A stretch of DNA of 64,000 nucleotides. Source: Amycolatopsis pithecellobii. Its GTDB lineage: Bacteria; Actinomycetota; Actinomycetes; Mycobacteriales; Pseudonocardiaceae. The stretch's first letter is position 1, and every line of letters begins with the position of its first letter. Position numbers and translations under genes: made by a program. This document shows, piece after piece, positions 54,418 to 63,177 of this stretch. Below the pieces are notes generated by a model. The model searched no databases, was not told where the DNA came from, and saw only the letters and a program-made list of their open reading frames with translations. The stretch covers positions 1 through 64,000 of the forward strand of contig NZ_WMBA01000043.1 in assembly GCF_009707865.1 (NCBI RefSeq). Reading direction: 5' to 3'.

Positions 54418-55328
54418 CCCGCCGCCTCCCGGACCGCCTCGGCGGCGGTATCGCCCTCGAAGTCGGCCGTCCACAGCTTCTGCAGCATGTGCCAGTCGGC
54501 GGGATGTGCCGCGATGTCCCCCGCGAAGATGTCGGCCGTCGCCTGCACGGCGGCGGGCACCTCGGACCGCGAGGTGACCCGGATGCGCGGATGCACCCGC
54601 GCGCCCCAGCCGTCCTCGGTGAACCAGCAGCCGGCAGGCAGCAGCGCAGCACCGGTGCTCAGGGCGAGCCGCGCGGCACCAGGTGGCATTTTCGTGCGCT
54701 CACCGAAGAATTCGACCGGCACGCCGGAGCCCGAGAGATCACGGTCACCGACGAGGCACACGATCTTGTTCTCCCGCAACCGTTGCAGCAGTAACCGGAA
54801 CGAGCCGGCGCCACCGTCCGCCGGCACGATCTCGAACCCGAGCGACTCGCGGTAGGCCACAAACCTGCGGTACAGCGAGTCGGGCCGCAGCCGCTCCACC
54901 ACCGTGGTGAACGAACCCGCGTAGCCGACCAGCCACAGCCCCGCGACATCCCAGTTTCCCATGTGGGGCAAGACGACCACCGCGCCGTTACCCTCGGCCA
55001 GCGCGGCGTCGAGGTTTTCCGCGCCGGTGAGCGCGAATCCGCGCCGGATGAGCGTGACGTCCATCGCGGGCAGCCGGAACGCCTCCTGCCAGTATCGCGC
55101 GTACGACCGCATCGCGTCGCGGGTCAGCTCGTCCAGCTCGGCGGCCCCGGCCTGCGGTACGACCCGGGCGAGGTTGCGGCGCAGCTGCCGCACCCCGCCG
55201 CCGCGGCGGCGCGTCGCGAAATCCGCCCCCAGCGCGAACGCGGCATCGGCGAACCCGGCGGGCAGCCGCCGGACCAGCCGCCAGCCGGCGGCGTAGCCGA
55301 GATCGCTCGCGTGCTGGGTGAACCTCAC
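54414..55328 (-). CDS. patA: Phosphatidylinositol mannoside acyltransferase
   Basis: 304 aa. LpxL/HtrB-like family: VVVLPHMGNWDVAGLWLVG carries the catalytic His, GDRDLSGSGVPVEFFGE the downstream motif. It acylates PimA product. GTG 55328 overlaps the pgsA stop. The much longer open frame upstream is a shadow of pgsA. Confidence 0.93.
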   Translation of the reverse strand: MRFTQHASDLGYAAGWRLVRRLPAGFADAAFALGADFATRRRGGGVRQLRRNLARVVPQAGAAELDELTRDAMRSYARYWQEAFRLPAMDVTLIRRGFALTGAENLDAALAEGNGAVVVLPHMGNWDVAGLWLVGYAGSFTTVVERLRPDSLYRRFVAYRESLGFEIVPADGGAGSFRLLLQRLRENKIVCLVGDRDLSGSGVPVEFFGERTKMPPGAARLALSTGAALLPAGCWFTEDGWGARVHPRIRVTSRSEVPAAVQATADIFAGDIAAHPADWHMLQKLWTADFEGDTAAEAVREAAG

Positions 55329-55936
55329 GGATGTGCCTTCCGCGCGGAGTCCGCGAGGGAGAACATGCGCTGGATCAGGGTCACCGCGGACAGCACCGCG
55401 AGCAGCCACTGGGTTGCCTCGACGAGGTACGGCAGACCGAAGCCCTGCAGTCCGGTCCCGACGAGCGCGATGATGAGGCGCTCGGCGCGCTCGATCAGTC
55501 CGCCGTCCGCGCTGAGCCCGGACGCCTCGGCGCGCGCCTTGACGTAGGAGATCACCTGGCCCAGCACGAGCGACAGGAGCGTCGCGGCGGCGGCGCGGGA
55601 GTTGCCCCAGTCGGCGAAGCACCACCAGGCGATCGCGGCGAACAGCACGCCGTCGACGAGGCGGTCGCACGTCGCGTCCAGGGTGGCGCCGAACGGGGTG
55701 CCGTGCCCGCGGGCCCGTGCGATCGCGCCGTCGAGCAGGTCCAGCATGGCGAAACCCCACACCGTGAACGTGCCCCACAGCAGCAACCCGGCGGGGAAGA
55801 AGCCGATGGCGCTCGCGACGGCACCGGCTGTGCCGATCACCGTCATGACGTTCGGCGTGACCCCGGCGCGCAACAGCACCTTGCCGAGTGGATCGAGGGC
55901 GCGGGACACCGAAGCGCGCGCGAAGATGTTCAGCAT
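55325..55936 (-). CDS. pgsA: CDP-alcohol phosphatidyltransferase (phosphatidylinositol phosphate synthase)
   Basis: 203 aa with about six helices. The CDP-alcohol signature reads DGAIARARGHGTPFGATLDATCDR. By context with patA and pimA it makes phosphatidylinositol phosphate. First gene of the four-gene pgsA-patA-pimA-lemA-like operon, all joined by GTGA overlaps. The 132 bp before it show nothing clear. Confidence 0.93.
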   Translation of the reverse strand: MLNIFARASVSRALDPLGKVLLRAGVTPNVMTVIGTAGAVASAIGFFPAGLLLWGTFTVWGFAMLDLLDGAIARARGHGTPFGATLDATCDRLVDGVLFAAIAWWCFADWGNSRAAAATLLSLVLGQVISYVKARAEASGLSADGGLIERAERLIIALVGTGLQGFGLPYLVEATQWLLAVLSAVTLIQRMFSLADSARKAHP

Positions 55937-56068
55937 CAGATCTGGGGTGCGGGGGCGGGCGTGCTCATCGCGGTCAACGTCACCTGGCTGCGGGGTCGGA
56001 GATGGTTCCTGCGAAGCCTATCCACCTCGTGCCGCGGGCGAGCGCCGCGGCGCGCCCAATGGGGCAGA

Positions 56069-56578
56069 TCAGGGTTCCGCTGCTGCCTCGGCGGCGTCGG
56101 CTTCGGCGAGTGCGGCGCCGCATTGCCTGCCCAGCCGGCCACGGATCGCGTCGGAAATCTCACCCAGTGCCCGCGTCTGGTCCGGGGTCAGCACATCGAA
56201 CAGTGCCTCGCGGACGGCCTCGACATGGCCGGGCGCGGCGGCTTCGATGGCTGCGAGGCCCTCGTCGGTCAGCCTCGCGAAGGCGCCGCGCTTGTCGGTC
56301 GGGCAGTTGGTACGGCTGACCCAGCCGGACTCCTCCAGTCGCGCCACCGCGTGCGAAAGCCGGCTGCGGGAGGAGCGACAGCGCTCGGCGAGCTCGCTCA
56401 TGCGCAGCATGTGGCCCGGTTCCTCGGACAGGGCGGCGAGCACTTCGTAGTAGGTGTGGGGCATGCCGGAGTCGCGCTGGAGCTGGCTGTCCACATGGCC
56501 GCGGACCATGTCGACCGCCGCCCCGAAGGAACGCCAGACGCGTTGCTGCTCGTCCGTGAGCCACCGAGTTCCCGACAT
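56069..56578 (-). CDS. MarR-family regulator
   Basis: 169 aa. Winged HTH: PHTYYEVLAALSEEPGHMLRMSELAERCRSSRSRLSHAVARLE, wing GWVSRTNCPTDKRGAFARLTDEG. ATG 56578 follows AGGA at 8 nt. Divergent from yceI; the two TTGA-N4-TCAA boxes between them are its likely operators. Confidence 0.93.
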   Translation of the reverse strand: MSGTRWLTDEQQRVWRSFGAAVDMVRGHVDSQLQRDSGMPHTYYEVLAALSEEPGHMLRMSELAERCRSSRSRLSHAVARLEESGWVSRTNCPTDKRGAFARLTDEGLAAIEAAAPGHVEAVREALFDVLTPDQTRALGEISDAIRGRLGRQCGAALAEADAAEAAAEP

Positions 56579-56598
56579 ACGGACAATCCTACCTGTCG

Positions 56599-56642
56599 TT
56601 GAACCCTCAATCAGCTTTGCTACAGTGTGGTTGAGAGCTCAA
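56599..56642. promoter_or_regulatory. yceI promoter with paired TTGA-N4-TCAA boxes
   Basis: Boxes TTGAACCCTCAA (56599-56610) and TTGAGAGCTCAA (56631-56642) are centred 32 bp apart, about three helical turns. Between them TTGAAC (56599-56604) and TACAGT (56621-56626), 16 bp apart, form a good promoter towards yceI. The boxes overlap -35 and the transcription start. Confidence 0.7.
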
Positions 56643-56672
56643 CAGCCAACAAGACATTCAAAAGGAGCTTGC

Positions 56673-57221
56673 ATGAGCGCCCCCACGACCGAGATCCCGG
56701 GCTACACCACTGGTACCTGGAAGATCGACAGTGCGCACTCCGACGTCACCTTCACCGTCCGCCACCTGGGCGTTTCCAAGGTCCGCGGCCGTTTCGACCA
56801 GGTCGACACCACGATCGTCACCGCGGAAAACGTGCTCGACTCGACGGTGACCACCACCATCCAGGCCACCAGCATCGACACGAACAACGAGCAGCGCGAC
56901 GGTCACGTCCGCAGCGCGGACTTCCTCGACGTCGAGCAGTTCCCGACGATCACGTTCACCTCGACCGGCGTCCGCGTCGACGGTGGCGACTACCTCATCG
57001 ATGGTGACCTGACCATCCACGGTGTCACCAAGCCGGTCACCCTGGCCGCGGAACTCGGCGGCTTCGGCGACGGCATGGCGCCGGGCAGCAAGGTCCTCGG
57101 CATCTCGGCGTCGACCGAGATCAGCCGCGGCGACTTCGGCATCGGCGCGGGCGTGCCGGGCGCGGTGGTCAGCGACAAGATCAAGATCGAGCTGGACATC
57201 GAGGCCGGGCTGCAGGCCTGA
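56673..57221 (+). CDS. YceI-family isoprenoid-binding protein
   Basis: 182 aa lipocalin-like YceI: TGTWKIDSAHSDVTFTVRHLG start, RSADFLDVEQFPTITFTST, and VTLAAELGGFG. No signal peptide, so cytoplasmic. YceI proteins bind polyisoprenoid chains. ATG 56673 follows AAAGGAG at 5 nt. Probably repressed by the divergent MarR protein. Confidence 0.95.
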   Translation: MSAPTTEIPGYTTGTWKIDSAHSDVTFTVRHLGVSKVRGRFDQVDTTIVTAENVLDSTVTTTIQATSIDTNNEQRDGHVRSADFLDVEQFPTITFTSTGVRVDGGDYLIDGDLTIHGVTKPVTLAAELGGFGDGMAPGSKVLGISASTEISRGDFGIGAGVPGAVVSDKIKIELDIEAGLQA

Positions 57222-57229
57222 GCCGCACC

Positions 57230-57268
57230 GGAAACGGCCGGTTCCCGCGGCGGAACCGGCCGTTTTCC
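57230..57268. terminator. Bidirectional terminator between yceI and HIT gene
   Basis: AACGGCCGGTTCC and its complement form a 13-bp perfect stem with a 6-nt loop (57233-57264), followed by TTTTCC on the plus strand. It separates convergent genes. Confidence 0.85.
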
Positions 57269-57333
57269 TAGGCGGTTATCCGGCCTCGGCGCACGCACAA
57301 TGGCCAGGAACTCTCGGCCGGTGTAGCGGGGTC

Positions 57334-57876
57334 CTATTTCCAGGCGGCGGCCAGCAGGGCGCGGGTCTCGCCCAGGAGCTGGGGCAGCACCTTCGTGTGG
57401 CCGATGACCGGCATGAAGTTCGCGTCGCCGCCCCAGCGGGGGACGATGTGCTGGTGCAGGTGGGCGGCTATCCCGGCGCCCGCGATCACGCCCTGGTTCA
57501 TCCCGATGTTGAACCCGTGCGCACCCGACACCGAGCGGATGACCGTCATCGCGTGCTGGGTGAACTCGGCCAGCTCCGCGGTCTCCTCCACGCTCAAATC
57601 CGGATAGTCCGCCACATGCCGGTACGGCAACACCATCAGATGCCCCGGGTTGTACGGGTACAGGTTCAGCACCGCCCAGACCTGCTCGCCCCGCGCGACG
57701 ATCAGGGCCTCTTCGTCCGGCAGCCCGAGCAGCCGGCAGAACGGGCAGCCCTCCGGATCATCGCCCTCGGGCTTGTCCTGCCCCTGCACGTAGGCAAGGC
57801 GGTGCGGGGTCCACAACCGCTGGAGCGCATCGGGGACCCCGATCCCATCCTGGGGAACGAAGTCGGGCCTGCTCAC
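57334..57876 (-). CDS. HIT-family nucleotide hydrolase
   Basis: 180 aa. CPFCRLL zinc-type Cys pair, [13 protein letters not shown] and the catalytic triad [10 protein letters not shown]. Likely an AMP-derivative or Ap4A hydrolase. GTG 57876 overlaps the thrS stop (GTGA), the usual actinobacterial pairing. Confidence 0.93.
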   Translation of the reverse strand: MSRPDFVPQDGIGVPDALQRLWTPHRLAYVQGQDKPEGDDPEGCPFCRLLGLPDEEALIVARGEQVWAVLNLYPYNPGHLMVLPYRHVADYPDLSVEETAELAEFTQHAMTVIRSVSGAHGFNIGMNQGVIAGAGIAAHLHQHIVPRWGGDANFMPVIGHTKVLPQLLGETRALLAAAWK

Positions 57877-59909
57877 CCCAGAACCGCCTCGAACGCCTCC
57901 GCCGTCGGGGAGCCGTTCTCCCGGCGCGCGACCCACCCCGCGATCGCCTCCACCGCCGCGGTCACCGGCACCGAGTTGATCTGGCTGCCGTCGCGGAACC
58001 GGAACGACACCGCGCCCGCCTCGACGTCCTTGCCGCCTGCCAGCAACAGGAACGGCACCTTCTGCGTGGTGTGCGTACGGATCTTCTTCTGCATCCGGTC
58101 GTCACTGGTGTCGACCTCGACGCGAATCCCCTTGGCGCGCAAGGCTTTCTCGACCCCGCGAAGATGGTCGACATGCTCGTCGGCGATCGGGATGCCGACC
58201 GCCTGCACCGGTGCGAGCCAGGCCGGAAAGGCGCCGGCGTAGTGCTCGGTGAGCACCCCGAAGAACCGCTCGATCGACCCGAACAACGCCCGGTGGATCA
58301 TCACCGGCTGCTGCCGCGAACCGTCGGCGGCCTGGTAGCTCAGTTCGAACCGCTTGGGCTGGTTGAAGTCCAGCTGGATGGTCGACATCTGCCACGACCG
58401 GCCGATCGCGTCCTTGGCCTGCACGGAGATCTTCGGCCCGTAGAACGCCGCGCCGCCCGGGTCCGGCACCAGTTCCAGGCCCGAAGACTCCGCGGCCTGG
58501 CGCAGCGCCTCGGTGGCCTCCTGCCACTCCTCGGGCTCGCCCATGAACTTGTCCGAGTCACCGCGGGTGGACAGCTCCAGATAGAAGTCGTCGAGCCCGT
58601 AGTCACGCAACAGGTCCAGCACGAAGGTCAGCAACGAGCGCAACTCGCCCTGCATCTGTTCCTTGGTGCAGTAGATGTGCGAGTCGTCCTGGGTCATCCC
58701 GCGCACGCGGGTCAGCCCGTGCACCACACCGGACTTCTCGTAGCGGTACACCGACCCGAATTCGAACAGCCGCAGCGGCAGCTCGCGGTAGGAACGCCCG
58801 CGCGAGCGGAAGATCAGGTTGTGCATCGGGCAGTTCATCGCCTTGACGTAATAGTCCGCGCCCTCCAGGTGCATGGGCGGGAACATGCCGTCGGCGTAGT
58901 GCGGCAGGTGCCCGGAGGTCTCGAACAGCCCGCCCTTGCTGATATGCGGGGTGTTCACGAACTCGTAGCCGTGCTCCTGGTGCTTCTGCCGCGAGTAAGC
59001 CTCCAGCTCACGCCGGATGATGCCGCCGCGGGGATGGAACACCGGCAAGCCGGAACCCAGCTCGTCCGGGAACGAGAACAGGTCGAGCTCCGCGCCGAGC
59101 TTGCGGTGGTCGCGGCGCTCGGCCTCGGCGAGCATCTCCACGTACGCGTCGAGGGCTTCCTGGGACTCCCACGCGGTGCCGTAGATCCGTTGCAGCTGCG
59201 GGTTTTTCTCGTCCCCGCGCCAGTACGCGGCAGCGACCCTGGTCAGCTTGAAGGCCGGGATGTACTTCGTGGTCGGCACGTGCGGACCACGGCACAGGTC
59301 GCTCCAGACCCGGTCCTTCGTGCGCGGGTCGAGGTTGTCGTAGATGGTCAGCTCACCGGCGCCGACCTCCATGATTTCGGAGGTATCCACTGTGTCCGTG
59401 CTGGACTTGAGGTCGATCAGCTCCAGTTTGAACGGCTCGTTCGCCAGCTCCTCGCGCGCCTGCTCGGGCGAATCGAAGCGGCGGCGCGAGAACTGCTGCG
59501 CGCCCTTGATGATCTGCTTCATGCGCTTCTCCAGCGCCTGCAGATCCTCGGGGGTGAACGGGGTGTCGACCGCGAAGTCGTAGTAGAACCCGTCCCGCAC
59601 CGGCGGGCCGATGCCGAGCTTGGCCTGGGGGAACTGCTGCTGGACAGCCTGCGCGAGCACGTGCGCGGCCGAGTGCCGGATGACGCTGCGGCCGTCTTCG
59701 GTGCTCGCCGCGACCGGCTCGACCTCGGTGTCGGACTCGGGCGCCCAGGCGAGGTCCCGCAACCGGCCCTCGGGGTCGCGGACGACGACGACCGTGTCCG
59801 GCCCCTTGGTGGGCAGGCCCGCTTCGCGGATCGCGGCTCCGGCCGTAGTCCCGGCCGGCACCACCACGCTCGAAGCGGGTGCGGCTACGGCGGACGACGG
59901 CTGGTTCAC
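57873..59909 (-). CDS. thrS: Threonyl-tRNA synthetase
   Basis: 678 aa. TGS domain, the editing/SAD region ([20 protein letters not shown]), class II catalytic core ([30 protein letters not shown]) and anticodon domain. GTG 59909 follows AAGGGAG at 6 nt. The 74 bp upstream are too short for a T-box and show none. Confidence 0.98.
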   Translation of the reverse strand: MNQPSSAVAAPASSVVVPAGTTAGAAIREAGLPTKGPDTVVVVRDPEGRLRDLAWAPESDTEVEPVAASTEDGRSVIRHSAAHVLAQAVQQQFPQAKLGIGPPVRDGFYYDFAVDTPFTPEDLQALEKRMKQIIKGAQQFSRRRFDSPEQAREELANEPFKLELIDLKSSTDTVDTSEIMEVGAGELTIYDNLDPRTKDRVWSDLCRGPHVPTTKYIPAFKLTRVAAAYWRGDEKNPQLQRIYGTAWESQEALDAYVEMLAEAERRDHRKLGAELDLFSFPDELGSGLPVFHPRGGIIRRELEAYSRQKHQEHGYEFVNTPHISKGGLFETSGHLPHYADGMFPPMHLEGADYYVKAMNCPMHNLIFRSRGRSYRELPLRLFEFGSVYRYEKSGVVHGLTRVRGMTQDDSHIYCTKEQMQGELRSLLTFVLDLLRDYGLDDFYLELSTRGDSDKFMGEPEEWQEATEALRQAAESSGLELVPDPGGAAFYGPKISVQAKDAIGRSWQMSTIQLDFNQPKRFELSYQAADGSRQQPVMIHRALFGSIERFFGVLTEHYAGAFPAWLAPVQAVGIPIADEHVDHLRGVEKALRAKGIRVEVDTSDDRMQKKIRTHTTQKVPFLLLAGGKDVEAGAVSFRFRDGSQINSVPVTAAVEAIAGWVARRENGSPTAEAFEAVLG

Positions 59910-59983
59910 GATGGGCTCCCTTGGACGAAGTGGTTACCCATCGATGCTATCCGCCGTCCGCCACCGGGTTTCCGCCAGGGAGT

Positions 59984-60601
59984 TCAGGCGGTTTCGACGA
60001 CCTCGTCGTAGTCCAGCCGCGGCAGCCGGTCGAACCACGGGTTCTCGCCGGGCTTGCCCACGTTCACCACGACCAGGGACTTCCACTTGCGGTCGGCGAA
60101 GAACTCCTTGTCGATGCCCGCGGCGTCGAAGCCGGTCATCGGGCCGGCGGCCAGGCCGGCGGCGCGGATGCCGATGATGAAGTAGCCGACCTGCAGCAGC
60201 GAGTTCAGCCGCGCGAAGCCCTCACGGGCCTCCTCGCTGCCGGCGAACATGTCCTTCGCGTCCGGCTTGTGCGGGAAGGTCTTGGGCAGGTTCTCGTGGA
60301 AGTCGGTGTCGGCGGCGAGCACGACGGTCACCGGTGCGGTTCCGGTCTTGGCGCGGTTGCCCTCGGACATGTGCGGCAGCAGCCGCTCCTTGCCCTCCGG
60401 GGTACGCACGACCAGTGCCCGCAGCGGCTGGGTGTTCATCGAGGTCGGCGCCCACTTGACGAGGTCGTAGATCGCCTGGATCTGCTCGTCGGACACCGGC
60501 TCGTCGCTGAACGTGTTGGCGGTCCGTGCCTCACGGAACAGCAGGTCCTGCACGTCCTGCGGCAGGTTCAGCGCGTCGGCCAGGCTGGCGGTCGAAGTCA
60601 T
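59984..60601 (-). CDS. Nitroreductase-family protein (malonic semialdehyde reductase-like)
   Basis: 205 aa. FMN-dependent nitroreductase fold resembling RutE: FSDEPVSDEQIQAIYDLVKWAPTSMNTQP and GIRAAGLAAGPMTGFD. Probably reduces a small aldehyde or enone with NAD(P)H. ATG 60601 follows AGGGAG at 5 nt. The 94 bp upstream contain TTGAGCGCTTGA but no true dyad. Confidence 0.9.
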   Translation of the reverse strand: MTSTASLADALNLPQDVQDLLFREARTANTFSDEPVSDEQIQAIYDLVKWAPTSMNTQPLRALVVRTPEGKERLLPHMSEGNRAKTGTAPVTVVLAADTDFHENLPKTFPHKPDAKDMFAGSEEAREGFARLNSLLQVGYFIIGIRAAGLAAGPMTGFDAAGIDKEFFADRKWKSLVVVNVGKPGENPWFDRLPRLDYDEVVETA

Positions 60602-60695
60602 GCGAACTCCCTGTGACAACTCGGGTTACCTTCCACAGAGAACCTACATTGTTGAGCGCTTGACTATTTCCCGGCAGGGCTGTGCGGCTGGTCAC

Positions 60696-61517
60696 TCAGC
60701 CGTAGAGGCGCACCCAGTCGATCTGCACGGAGGACTCCAGCGGGGCGCCGGGATGCTTGCGATTGTAGTTCTGCTGGATCACCAGGTGCATCGGCTGCTG
60801 CGGGATGAACTGCTTGTCCAGGTACGCGCCCCACGGCTCGCCGTCGAGGTAGAGGGTGATCCGGTCGGGCTGCCAGTCCACCGCGTAGTTGTGCCACTGC
60901 GTCATGTCGAACGGGTGGCTCTGCTGGTAGCCGCCGTCGGTGTTGCCGGGGCCGTGCAACCAGCTCTGCACATACTGCCGGGCCGGGTCGTACTCCTCCG
61001 CGAAATCGATCTCGCCGGTCTGCGCCCAGTTCGCGTCGTCGGCTGGCCAGAGCAGGAACACCGGGTTGAAGCCCGCGTCGGCGGGGGCGGGGAACCGGGC
61101 GCGGATCTCCCACCGGCCGAACGTCCGGTTCTGTTTCCACGCCAGGCCACAGGTGGTGCCGGCATCGTCGGCCGCCCCGGTGATCGTCAGCACCCCGCCG
61201 GACACGCGGCATTGCCGGGCACTCCACGTTTCCTTCGACGCCGCGTGGTATCCGTCGTAGACCCGCCAGCTGGTCGCGGGTTTCGGGCCGGTGAACTCGT
61301 CGCCGTCGACGCGCTGCCAGTTCTGCGCGACCGCGGCCTCACTGCTCGGCGGCCGAGTGGGCAGCACGCTCGGCAGGTTCGAACCGGGCGCCGGGCCGAG
61401 CTCCTTCGCCTCGGACGAGTCGAACCGCGCCGCCACCGCGCGCACCGCGAACACGACGCCCACGGCCAGCACGGCGCACATCATGACGACGATCACCCGA
61501 CGTTTCACGGGCGACAA
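60696..61517 (-). CDS. Membrane-anchored or secreted GH16 glycoside hydrolase
   Basis: 273 aa. N-terminal membrane helix/signal (VIVVMMCAVLAVGVVFAV), a Pro/Ser linker, then GH16 with the ExDxxE catalytic motif GEIDFAEEYD and WHNYAVDWQPDRITLYLDGE. It cleaves a beta-glucan or galactan outside the cell; linkage unknown. TTG 61517 lies about 7 nt after GAGGG; GTG 61508 is possible. Confidence 0.9.
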   Translation of the reverse strand: MSPVKRRVIVVMMCAVLAVGVVFAVRAVAARFDSSEAKELGPAPGSNLPSVLPTRPPSSEAAVAQNWQRVDGDEFTGPKPATSWRVYDGYHAASKETWSARQCRVSGGVLTITGAADDAGTTCGLAWKQNRTFGRWEIRARFPAPADAGFNPVFLLWPADDANWAQTGEIDFAEEYDPARQYVQSWLHGPGNTDGGYQQSHPFDMTQWHNYAVDWQPDRITLYLDGEPWGAYLDKQFIPQQPMHLVIQQNYNRKHPGAPLESSVQIDWVRLYG

Positions 61518-61545
61518 AATACATCCCTCGTACGGGTGGCGGTCA

Positions 61546-62385
61546 CTATTCGCCCGAACTCCGCTCAGCCTGGTGCTTGGCCAGCAGGAACAGGGCCTGA
61601 CGGCGTAGTCGCGCGCCGGGCGCCTTCGCTACTCCCACGAGCCGGTCGCGTTTGCGGACCTGCCAATCGGGTGATGACGCGAGGCTTTCGCTGAGGGTGC
61701 GCTGCTCGGCGTACTCCGCGCGCTGGGCCCGCGCCGAGACCGAACCGCGGCCGACGCGGAACGCGGCCAGTGACTCCCGGTTGCCGAAGAAGTCGCCGAA
61801 CTCCAGCAGCCGTATCCACAGCGCCAGATCCATCGGAAACCGCCACCGCGCGTCGAACCCGCCGACCTTCTCGAAATGCTCGCGGCGGAACAGCGCGCCA
61901 CCCGGCTCACCGAGCGGGTTGCCGCCGTGCCGGACGATCTTGCGGACGACGTCGGTGCTGGCCTGCCTGCCGAGCAAGCCGCGCAGCCCCCGGTTGCGGC
62001 TGATCACCGTGCCCTGCTCGTTGATCAGGTCGCGGCGGCTGCACACGAGCGCGAGGCCCGGGTCGAGCACCTCGTGCTGGCGCCGCAGGCAATGCGGATG
62101 CAGCAGATCGTCGGCGCACACGAGTTTCACCAGCGGGGCCCGCGTTTCGGCGACCGCCCGGTTCCAGTTGTCCGCGAGCGGCAGCACGTTTTCGTTGCGC
62201 ACCACGCGAAGCCGGGGATCGGCGAACCCGGCGAGGATCTCGGGGGTGCGGTCGGTGGAGGCGTTGTCGAGCACGACGAGTTCGAAATCGGTGAAGGACT
62301 GGGAAAGTACGCTGCGCACGGTGCCGGCCAGGTAGCGCTCGGCCTGGTACGCGGGGACGCACACGGAGATCGCGGGCGTGCTCAC
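61546..62385 (-). CDS. GT2-family glycosyltransferase
   Basis: 279 aa. ISVCVPAYQAERYLAGTVRSVLSQS and ELVVLDNASTDRT at the donor site; the DxD-like motif is CADDLLHP. No membrane segment. It probably builds surface polysaccharide together with the acyltransferase and membrane protein upstream. Confidence 0.92.
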   Translation of the reverse strand: MSTPAISVCVPAYQAERYLAGTVRSVLSQSFTDFELVVLDNASTDRTPEILAGFADPRLRVVRNENVLPLADNWNRAVAETRAPLVKLVCADDLLHPHCLRRQHEVLDPGLALVCSRRDLINEQGTVISRNRGLRGLLGRQASTDVVRKIVRHGGNPLGEPGGALFRREHFEKVGGFDARWRFPMDLALWIRLLEFGDFFGNRESLAAFRVGRGSVSARAQRAEYAEQRTLSESLASSPDWQVRKRDRLVGVAKAPGARLRRQALFLLAKHQAERSSGE

Positions 62386-62410
62386 GACGGCTCCTCCTCT
62401 CGTAACCGCC

Positions 62411-62641
62411 TCATACCGTCAGCCCCACGACGATCCGCCAGACCGCGCCGATCACGGTCAGCACGGTCAGCACGACGGCCACCACGTCGAGCGTGCGGAC
62501 CCGGTCGGTGCGCGCGCTGGCCGAGTCGGTCGAGCGGCGGCCGACGGCGAGTTCCTTGAGCACCGTGCGGACGATGAGCACGGCGAGCAGCGCCACCCCG
62601 AGGATCGCGGTGGCCAGGGTCAGGACATCAGCGGAATTCAC
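62411..62641 (-). CDS. Small two-helix membrane protein
   Basis: 76 aa. Helices at about 6-27 (LTLATAILGVALLAVLIVRTVL) and 52-74. GTG 62641 overlaps the acyltransferase stop (GTGA). Function unknown; coupling suggests a role in the polysaccharide locus. Confidence 0.75.
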   Translation of the reverse strand: MNSADVLTLATAILGVALLAVLIVRTVLKELAVGRRSTDSASARTDRVRTLDVVAVVLTVLTVIGAVWRIVVGLTV

Positions 62642-63177
62642 GTGGGCACAGTCTTCCGCACGAGCCGCGCCGGGACCCCGGCGTACACGCCCGGCTCCGG
62701 GCAGTCGCGGGTCACCACTGCGCCGGCGGCGATCACGACATCGTCGGCGATGTGCACACCGGGCAGGATCTGAGCGCGCGCGCCGACCCACACCCGGTCG
62801 CCGATCCGGACCTGGCGGCCCTCGGCGACGCGGGACACCCTGCCGTCGGGCAGCGTCGGATGGTGCGAGGTGATGATCATCGCCTGCGGGCCGAACTGGC
62901 AGGCCTCCCCGATCCGGATCGGCGCCACCGGCTCGAAGTAGCACTCGGCGTTGAGGAACGTGCGTCTGCCGATCTCCAGGTTGCGCATCGGCCCGTGGAC
63001 GCGCAGGCCGGGGAAGATGTTGCCCGAGCGCACGCGCGCGCCCAGGAGGCGGTAACCCACCAGCCGCAGCGGGCGCGGCATGAGCGCGCTGCCCAGCACC
63101 GCGTTGACGAGCACCCCCACGGTCATCGCCCACAGCTCGATCCGGACCTGGTTCATCAGCCGGCTCGCATTGCTCAA
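62638..63177 (-). CDS. Hexapeptide-repeat O-acyltransferase
   Basis: 179 aa. Left-handed beta-helix (IRIGEACQFGPQAMIITSHHP, GDRVWVGARAQILPGVHIADDVVIAAGAVVT), WcaF/NodL-like, with a hydrophobic N-terminus. It would acetylate a sugar. TTG 63177 follows GGAGG at 6 nt and overlaps the previous stop (TTGA). Confidence 0.9.
   Translation of the reverse strand: MSNASRLMNQVRIELWAMTVGVLVNAVLGSALMPRPLRLVGYRLLGARVRSGNIFPGLRVHGPMRNLEIGRRTFLNAECYFEPVAPIRIGEACQFGPQAMIITSHHPTLPDGRVSRVAEGRQVRIGDRVWVGARAQILPGVHIADDVVIAAGAVVTRDCPEPGVYAGVPARLVRKTVPT

Noticed and set aside
54414-55778. 454-residue version of the PatA acyltransferase
   Set aside because: The extension is antisense-free but lies wholly over pgsA in another frame; the 304-aa start overlaps the pgsA stop as in the rest of the operon.
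59910-59983. T-box riboswitch before thrS
   Set aside because: Only 74 bp are available and no specifier stem or T-box sequence is seen.
60648-60663. MarR-type box TTGAGCGCTTGA before the nitroreductase
   Set aside because: The half-sites are direct, not inverted, so it does not match the TTGA-N4-TCAA dyads at yceI.
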